A stretch of 64,000 nt of DNA from Populus alba (taxonomy: Eukaryota; Streptophyta; Magnoliopsida; Malpighiales; Salicaceae): the NCBI RefSeq assembly GCF_005239225.2, contig NC_133301.1, forward strand, positions 1,369,001 through 1,433,000. Direction: 5' to 3'. The position numbers were made by a program, and so were the translations under genes. Below, in pieces: positions 58,740-64,000 of the stretch; the first letter of the stretch is position 1; the number at the start of each line of letters is the position of its first letter. The notes under the pieces are model-generated. The model did no database searches, was not told the DNA's origin, and worked only from the letters and a program-made list of their open reading frames with translations.

Positions 58740-59830
58740 ACAGTTTTTTTTTATATAATTCAAAAAAAAAAAAAAAACAGCTTGGTGTAGCCGAGAAGTC
58801 CTGCATTTTGTGCTTGTAAAAACAGCTTGTTTGTATCAAAACGCTCCCGTAAAAACAGCATGGCTATGTAAACATATTGCAGCTGAAATCTCAAGTTTAT
58901 CGCCCCCTTCTACGTGATTTATGCACTAGTATTCGATGTTTGATAGTCAAGCAGACGTTTTCATGATCACTGAAAGGATAGCATTCCTATGTAAACCAGA
59001 TGGATAATTTGATCGGAATGGGCTTGGAACCATTAGCCTAACCTTCATCATTCCCATGTTTCTTTCGAGGAGTAGATGCATGTTTAAACAAAGAATCAGG
59101 ATGTGGCCGTAAGAGAATGCCTTGACCTGATATGAATGTTATGCTGCCTGGCAATTTGGCACACTTGACTGTTTCATTGTTCAAACTGGTTTAATTAGAG
59201 AGGAGCAAAATAACTGAATTATCTAGATTGGATTAAAATAATGATATGAGATATCAACCCGAGAAAACCAATTAAGAAATTAAAAATAAAATCAGTGCGG
59301 TTTGATTTGATTTTGGTTTTATATTCGAGAAACAGGAAAAATAATTGAACCAAATTTTTTTAAATAAAAAACTGAAAGGGCCAAAAGAAATCAGGTCCAT
59401 TGAATCAAAACATGTCAAAAATCCCAACTAGAAGATATTTTTAAATTGAAAAACGAACAGAATCAAACCATAAATTCAAAGCATTTTCAGTGAATCGGAC
59501 ATGTCTAAACTAAAGATCCCATGACAACATTTTTGGAGTCACCTGATGCAACCCATGTAACAACAACTTGTGAATCAAAGACAAAAGCTAGAATTGAAAA
59601 ATTTTAGATATTTACATTCCTAGAATCCAATCTAGTAACATGTGCTGATTTGTGGAATTCATATTACAAAATACAGCAAGAGTTGTACTCTGAAGTTAGT
59701 GAGGTTTAATCACTTTTATCAATTCCAAAACAGAAACGGAGAAGAAATCAAAACATGAAAGAAAGTCACTTTGATATTTCTCGTACCAGTCAGTGGTTTT
59801 AACTTCCTGAGAACTGAATTACAGTGCTGC
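58740..59830. other. Convergent intergenic region
   Basis: The 3' ends of the SKA2-like gene (plus) and the DnaJ-Cys-rich gene (minus) face each other. The first 150-250 and last 100-200 bases are probably UTRs. A poly(A) run lies at about 58760-58775. Nothing else is recognised. Confidence 0.45.
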
Positions 59831-61188
59831 TTACTTGGAGATGGGAGGCTTCCCCAACCACCTGGCTCGAAAGCCAGTTCCTTTACAATCAGAGCAGCAA
59901 ATTGACCCCTGAAAAATAAAATCAAAGATACAAAATGGCACATACATGTTAGCTTGCGCTTCTACTTGCCGGAGCTCGAACACGAGTCAATTTGCAAACA
60001 TTTTAACATACCGTTCCAGCACAAATAACACAAGTGGTATTTCTGGAAGGAACTTGGCAGAGTATGTTATCGCCAAGAATGAAGAATCCAGTGCCTCTAC
60101 ACCACTGGCATTCAACTTGCCCATTTGAATCGCAAGAAGTACAGGGAACTGGCCTTGGTTGCTGTAAGCACCACAAACATTTGATAAGCAAAACTTATTT
60201 AATAATCATAAATAGAAACGACAGCATCAAATATTTCGTCCATCTTTAACCTGTATTGTCAATTAGAATACTAGATAAAAATTTCACAACACATAAAACA
60301 ACCTTAACATTCCTCTGAAATTCCAAAAACACTTAAACATCATTAAATTCCAGTCGTCCAGTGGTTATTGTCATATTCATTAATCATTGTTTATTCTATG
60401 CCATGTACTTAATTCAAAAAACTTCAAACAAAATGGGACTATCTAGAAAATCAAACCCTAAAAATAACTCAAATTTCTAAGTGCTAAATTCAATCATCGA
60501 ACCCTGAATAGCTCTCAGCTTTTTTCATTTCTAACTCAATCTTCACCCACCCAAGACACTAATTACATTAAACTCAATCTCTGTAACAAAATTTTATGCA
60601 ACTATCTAGATAATCAAAACCTAAAAATAACTCAATTTTCTAAGTGCTGAATTCAATCATCAAACCCTGAAAAGCTCTCTCAACTTTTTACATTTCTAAC
60701 TCAATTTTCACCAACCCAAGAAACCGATTACATTAAACTCTATCTCTGTAACAAAATTTTATGCAACTATCTAGATAATCAAACAGTAAAAATAACTCAA
60801 TTTTCTTAGTGCTAAATTCAATCATCAACCCCTAAAACGCTCTCAACGTTTTTCATTTCCAACTCAATTTTCACCAACCCAGCAAACCAATTATAAAAAA
60901 TCCCAATAAATAATTATAAAAAAGAAAGAAAGAAGCCCAGTTAATTTAATATACCTGGGAGATTAACCAAGCTTGTTCCATTCTCTTAACAAAATCAGAT
61001 GAGCTCTCATAAGAATCTACCATTGAAGCTCTAACAACCCCACAACCTCTCCTTGAGCTTCTACTACTTGAACCATGAGATACAACTACAACCCCACGAA
61101 CCATCCTTAAGCTTCTACTACTTGTACCATGAGGTACAACTACAACACCAACTCCTGCTCTTCTTATGCAACTCATGTTGTTATCCAT
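59831..61188 (-). CDS. DnaJ-type Cys-rich zinc-finger protein (BSD2-like)
   Basis: This is a small plastid-type protein with the cysteine-rich zinc domain of DnaJ but no J domain, the class that includes the Rubisco assembly chaperone BSD2 and LQY1/PSA2 relatives. Exons 61188-60955, 60161-60012 and 59908-59831 join to 153 residues. The first 55 or so residues are rich in Arg, Ser and Val with few acids, as in a chloroplast transit peptide. Four zinc-binding CxxCxxxG-like repeats follow: CTSCDSNG, CQWCRGTG, CVICAGTG and CSDCKGTG, before the terminal RARWLGKPPISK. From memory the closest Arabidopsis gene is At2g24860. The exact client is unknown, and the symbol BSD2 is not assigned because several paralogous groups share this domain. 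Intron 1 (about 790 bp) contains a tandem repeat. Confidence 0.88.
60438..60900. repeat. 163-165 bp tandem repeat in intron 1
   Basis: Three head-to-tail units start 'actatctaga' at 60438, 60601 and 60766; the third is truncated at about 60900. Shared landmarks are 'aaaaataactcaa', 'attcaatcatc', 'gctctc', 'aactcaat' with 'ttcacc', and 'ctctgtaacaaaatttt'. Units differ by roughly 10 percent by eye. The array lies wholly within intron 1 of the BSD2-like gene. Confidence 0.9.
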
Positions 61189-61327
61189 GGATTTAGCTGC
61201 TGTGATAATGGCCTATTACAATGACTCACAGAATTCAACCTTTATATTCTCCAGAGAATAATATTATTTTTGGGATTTTCTTTTTCTGTGTGCGCGTGTT
61301 AAAATAACGATCAACGGTGGGCGATTT

Positions 61328-61335
61328 TGGGCCCA
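61328..61335. promoter_or_regulatory. Palindromic site II element TGGGCCCA
   Basis: TGGGCCCA lies 140 bp upstream of the BSD2-like start codon. It is the palindromic form of the TCP-factor-binding site II motif common in plant housekeeping, organelle and translation-related promoters. No TATA box is obvious, which is usual for such promoters. Confidence 0.45.
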
Positions 61336-61339
61336 CCTC

Positions 61340-62860
61340 TTGTTTGGCCCGCAAGAAAAACCAGGTTTTTCCAGGAATTTGGACAGTGTCAGGAGATGAC
61401 GGCTGGTGATTTAGCTGGGTTGAAAATTGGATTTGAAAGCTGTGTATGGCTTTCTATTTTGTTTTTATTACAAAAACCCAAATGGAAACCAAAGCTGGAT
61501 TTTTTTAGCCCAAAATCTAAATTTTAAATTATTTTTAATTAAAAACAATTGTTTGCTATACATTTTTAAGAGTTAAAGATGATTTATAAAAAATAATTTA
61601 AATGTATATATTATCTTTCACTTTAAAAAGCATGGGAATTAATGCTTTTATAATAACATGTTTTTGTTATTTAAAGGATAAAAATAACTTCAACTATAAT
61701 AAAATTAATTAGCATAAATCCTTTTTATCTTATACACTGTAATTAACCAACTTTGATTATTTTTATTTTAAATTATAATGTAATAGTTAATTATATAGTT
61801 AATAACCTTAAATATTTTAAACTTGACTAATCTAAATTATTTAATTTTAAGTATATTAATTCCAAGTTTTTATCAATTCTGATTAAAATAATTTAGTAGT
61901 TATATTTACTTTTAAAAAATGTGTAATATCTTATTGTTGTTTCTTTTTTTATGTTTTAATATATCCGTATATTTCTCAGAGAAAAAGTTCATGTCTTATG
62001 CAATTTATTTAGTTCTAGTTATATTATCAATTAAAATTTTAATTTAAAAAGCACAATATTAAATTACCAAACAATTAAGTTCTTTCACATATGAAATAAA
62101 ACTACTACGGACACAACAAATATACATATATAAAACGGCGCCGGCTCTTAACATGATTTGGAAGTAGATTTGCTTTCCATGTTATTACCCAGAGAGCAGA
62201 TCCTAAACGGGGTACAGGGAGGGGAAAAAAAAAAACCTTATGATTGCATTAGACGTAGATGGTTTGTTTATAGTTGGAGAAGGGAATTAGTCATGCCTAA
62301 ATATTCAAGCCATGACAATATTTTTAAAAAGAAAAAAATATAACATTTGAGCTATTGATTTGATTGAATTTAATAATATAATTAAAAAATATAGTGACAA
62401 TAAATAAAGCAAACAAAAAAAATAATTAACTATAAAAAATAAATTGTTAATATCATATTTCCAAAGAAGAAGAAAATCCTTAAAGAGTCATTGTTGCTCC
62501 GCTTTGAACAACACCTCATCACTAGAAAAAAAAAAACCCACTAAGACCATCTTAACGCTATTATAAAAAGTTTTATGAATACATAAAAAAAGATCACATG
62601 CTCTGTGAGAGCAACAACCTAAAAGGCAAACCACATAAAATATTATAAAGTCAGCATATCATATTTATATTTAATTAAAAAAATCTTTTAAAAAAGCTAA
62701 ATTTAACACACATAAAAATGACAGATAAAAAAAACTCAAGATAACCTAGATCATTTTCCAAATCAACGAAAATCAAGAAAAAAAACAATGGAGCCTAATC
62801 TTCAATTAAATAAATATTAAAGGAAGAAACTGAAAAAACATCAATTTAAATAGAGAGGAA
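61340..62860. other. AT-rich intergenic DNA
   Basis: No coding exons or structural RNAs recognised. Short frames at 61327-61527 and 62158-62343 lack any recognisable feature. Confidence 0.4.
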
Positions 62861-62869
62861 AAAAACAAA

Positions 62870-63380
62870 TAAATCAAAACAAATCTTCTAAATTTAAGTT
62901 AATCCCTCAAACTTGCTACTCGTAGAATCCTAAACTTGTACTCAATCAACGAGTTTAATTCCAACCAATTTAATGTTGAGTGACTAAACCAAAAACAAAA
63001 ATTACAAAATTTGTCAAAATGAAAGAAATGACAATAAAAAAACATAAGGATTAAATATGAGAGGAAACTAAACTAAGGAATGATGAAATTGTAAAATAAA
63101 AAAAAAATTAAAGAATACTTCAAATAAAACAAATTAAAAGAATGAGTACATAATCAGACAAATAAAAAAAAAAAAAAGATGAATGAAATTAAAAATAAAA
63201 TATAATTTTATAAATTATCTCAAATAAAATAATTAGCAATCAAAAGAATATGAACCAAATAAGAAAAAAAAACAAATTAAAGAGCTACTTTGAAAATTTG
63301 AAGGATCGAATATGAAAATTGAGGGGGAAAATAAACAAAAGAAAAAAATAAAAGGTCATTGACATCAAACTAGAGGTCAG
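62870..63380 (-). repeat. A-rich dispersed repeat, unclassified
   Basis: Read on the minus strand, this resembles the T-rich repeat at 160-965, sharing 'aaatttagaagat', a 'caacattaaattggttg'-like segment and 'tttcatcattcc' phrases. It is probably a copy of the same transposon family in the opposite orientation. It carries no coding sequence. Confidence 0.35.
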
Positions 63381-64000
63381 TAAGCCATATACATCACCCA
63401 TGAATGGAAAGGTCACCGAGTTGATTTGAACGCCGCCGTAAAAGCCACTGTTTGGTCACCAAACACCTCCTCATGCATCGCTCGAATGGCATTGGCTACA
63501 ACCCATGCTTTGACGCGTGAAATTCATGCATCAACTCTTTTTTAATAATATTTGTATTTATTAAATCACAAAATTGTCTCTTAGTCAATAATAAAATCTA
63601 TGATGAAAATACAAAAAAATCTCTAGATACGAGTTAAAGAAAATTTTCTTTTAAGGATAATTTAGTTATTTAATTGTGCTTTAAAAAGTGAAAGTACATA
63701 AAAGACCTTAGATGCCAATTTATTTTTTATTTTTTAGCTTTTAAGAGTAATTTAATAATTTCATCATGCATTTAAAATATAAAGAAATTAATTAATCCCA
63801 ACCAATTGATCTTCATGAAAAAATCATGTTATCTGTAATAACTAATTTATTATTTTTTTTTTAGACAGGCAAAATAGTAATTATATTGTTTCAATTCACT
63901 TCACAATAGGTGACAAGAGCTCTATTAGTTTTTTTTTTTTTAATTTGCAAAAACTAATCTTAAAAATATCTTTACCATTAAAATAGAAAAATAATTCAAC
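63381..64000. other. Intergenic end of window
   Basis: About 63390-63540 is less AT-rich but has no reading frame that I recognise. The remainder is AT-rich. Confidence 0.35.

Overview
The window is nuclear DNA of a flowering plant. Its genes are intron-rich with GT/AG borders, intergenic DNA is very AT-rich, and plant transposons are abundant. The F-box/PP2 gene cluster and the repeat styles suggest a woody eudicot, probably Salicaceae (Populus or Salix). That placement is recall and inference, not a search result.

Left part (1-25 kb). After a repeat-rich lead-in holding a tandem tRNA-derived SINE with a MITE inside one copy, the gene for translation initiation factor eIF3b lies on the minus strand (4018-8251). 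It is divergent from the lariat debranching enzyme gene DBR1 (9304-13175, plus). A secretory class III peroxidase follows (15649-17408), then a SINE with a perfect 17-bp target-site duplication. Next comes a decayed TIC55 copy (about 18.7-22.2 kb) whose first intron carries Copia retrotransposon debris, and then the intact TIC55 gene (22763-24889), a chloroplast-envelope Rieske oxygenase.

Middle part (25-52 kb). This is an F-box/PP2 (phloem protein 2-B type) cluster on the minus strand. Three copies have intact reading frames (26439-27843, 38623-40232, 45480-47110) and at least five are broken or partial. A 1.45-kb tandem duplication at 29.2-33.5 kb carries a 1400-bp Helitron in one unit, while the other unit keeps the empty site. 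A larger tandem duplication of about 6.85 kb (36871-43722 versus 43721-52283) carries one intact F-box gene per unit and left a truncated last exon of the neighbouring CCCH/G-patch gene at 43.5-43.7 kb. A degraded CACTA transposon with a TNP2-type transposase lies at 47.5-49.75 kb, and its left end is also present in the first duplicate.

Right part (52-64 kb). The intact CCCH zinc finger/G-patch gene (52050-55401, minus) is followed by a SKA2-like kinetochore gene (56777-58739, plus) and a DnaJ-type Cys-rich (BSD2-like) gene (59831-61188, minus). The first intron of the last gene contains about three copies of a 163-165 bp tandem repeat. The remainder is AT-rich repeat DNA.

Together the conserved genes (DBR1, peroxidase, TIC55, CCCH/G-patch, DnaJ-Cys-rich, SKA2) recall, from memory, two Arabidopsis segments (At4g31760-31770 and about At2g24800-24970). 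The F-box/PP2 genes and transposons look like later insertions and expansions between these ancestral neighbours. No dedicated new enzymatic system is evident. The most unusual content is the record of duplication and transposition.
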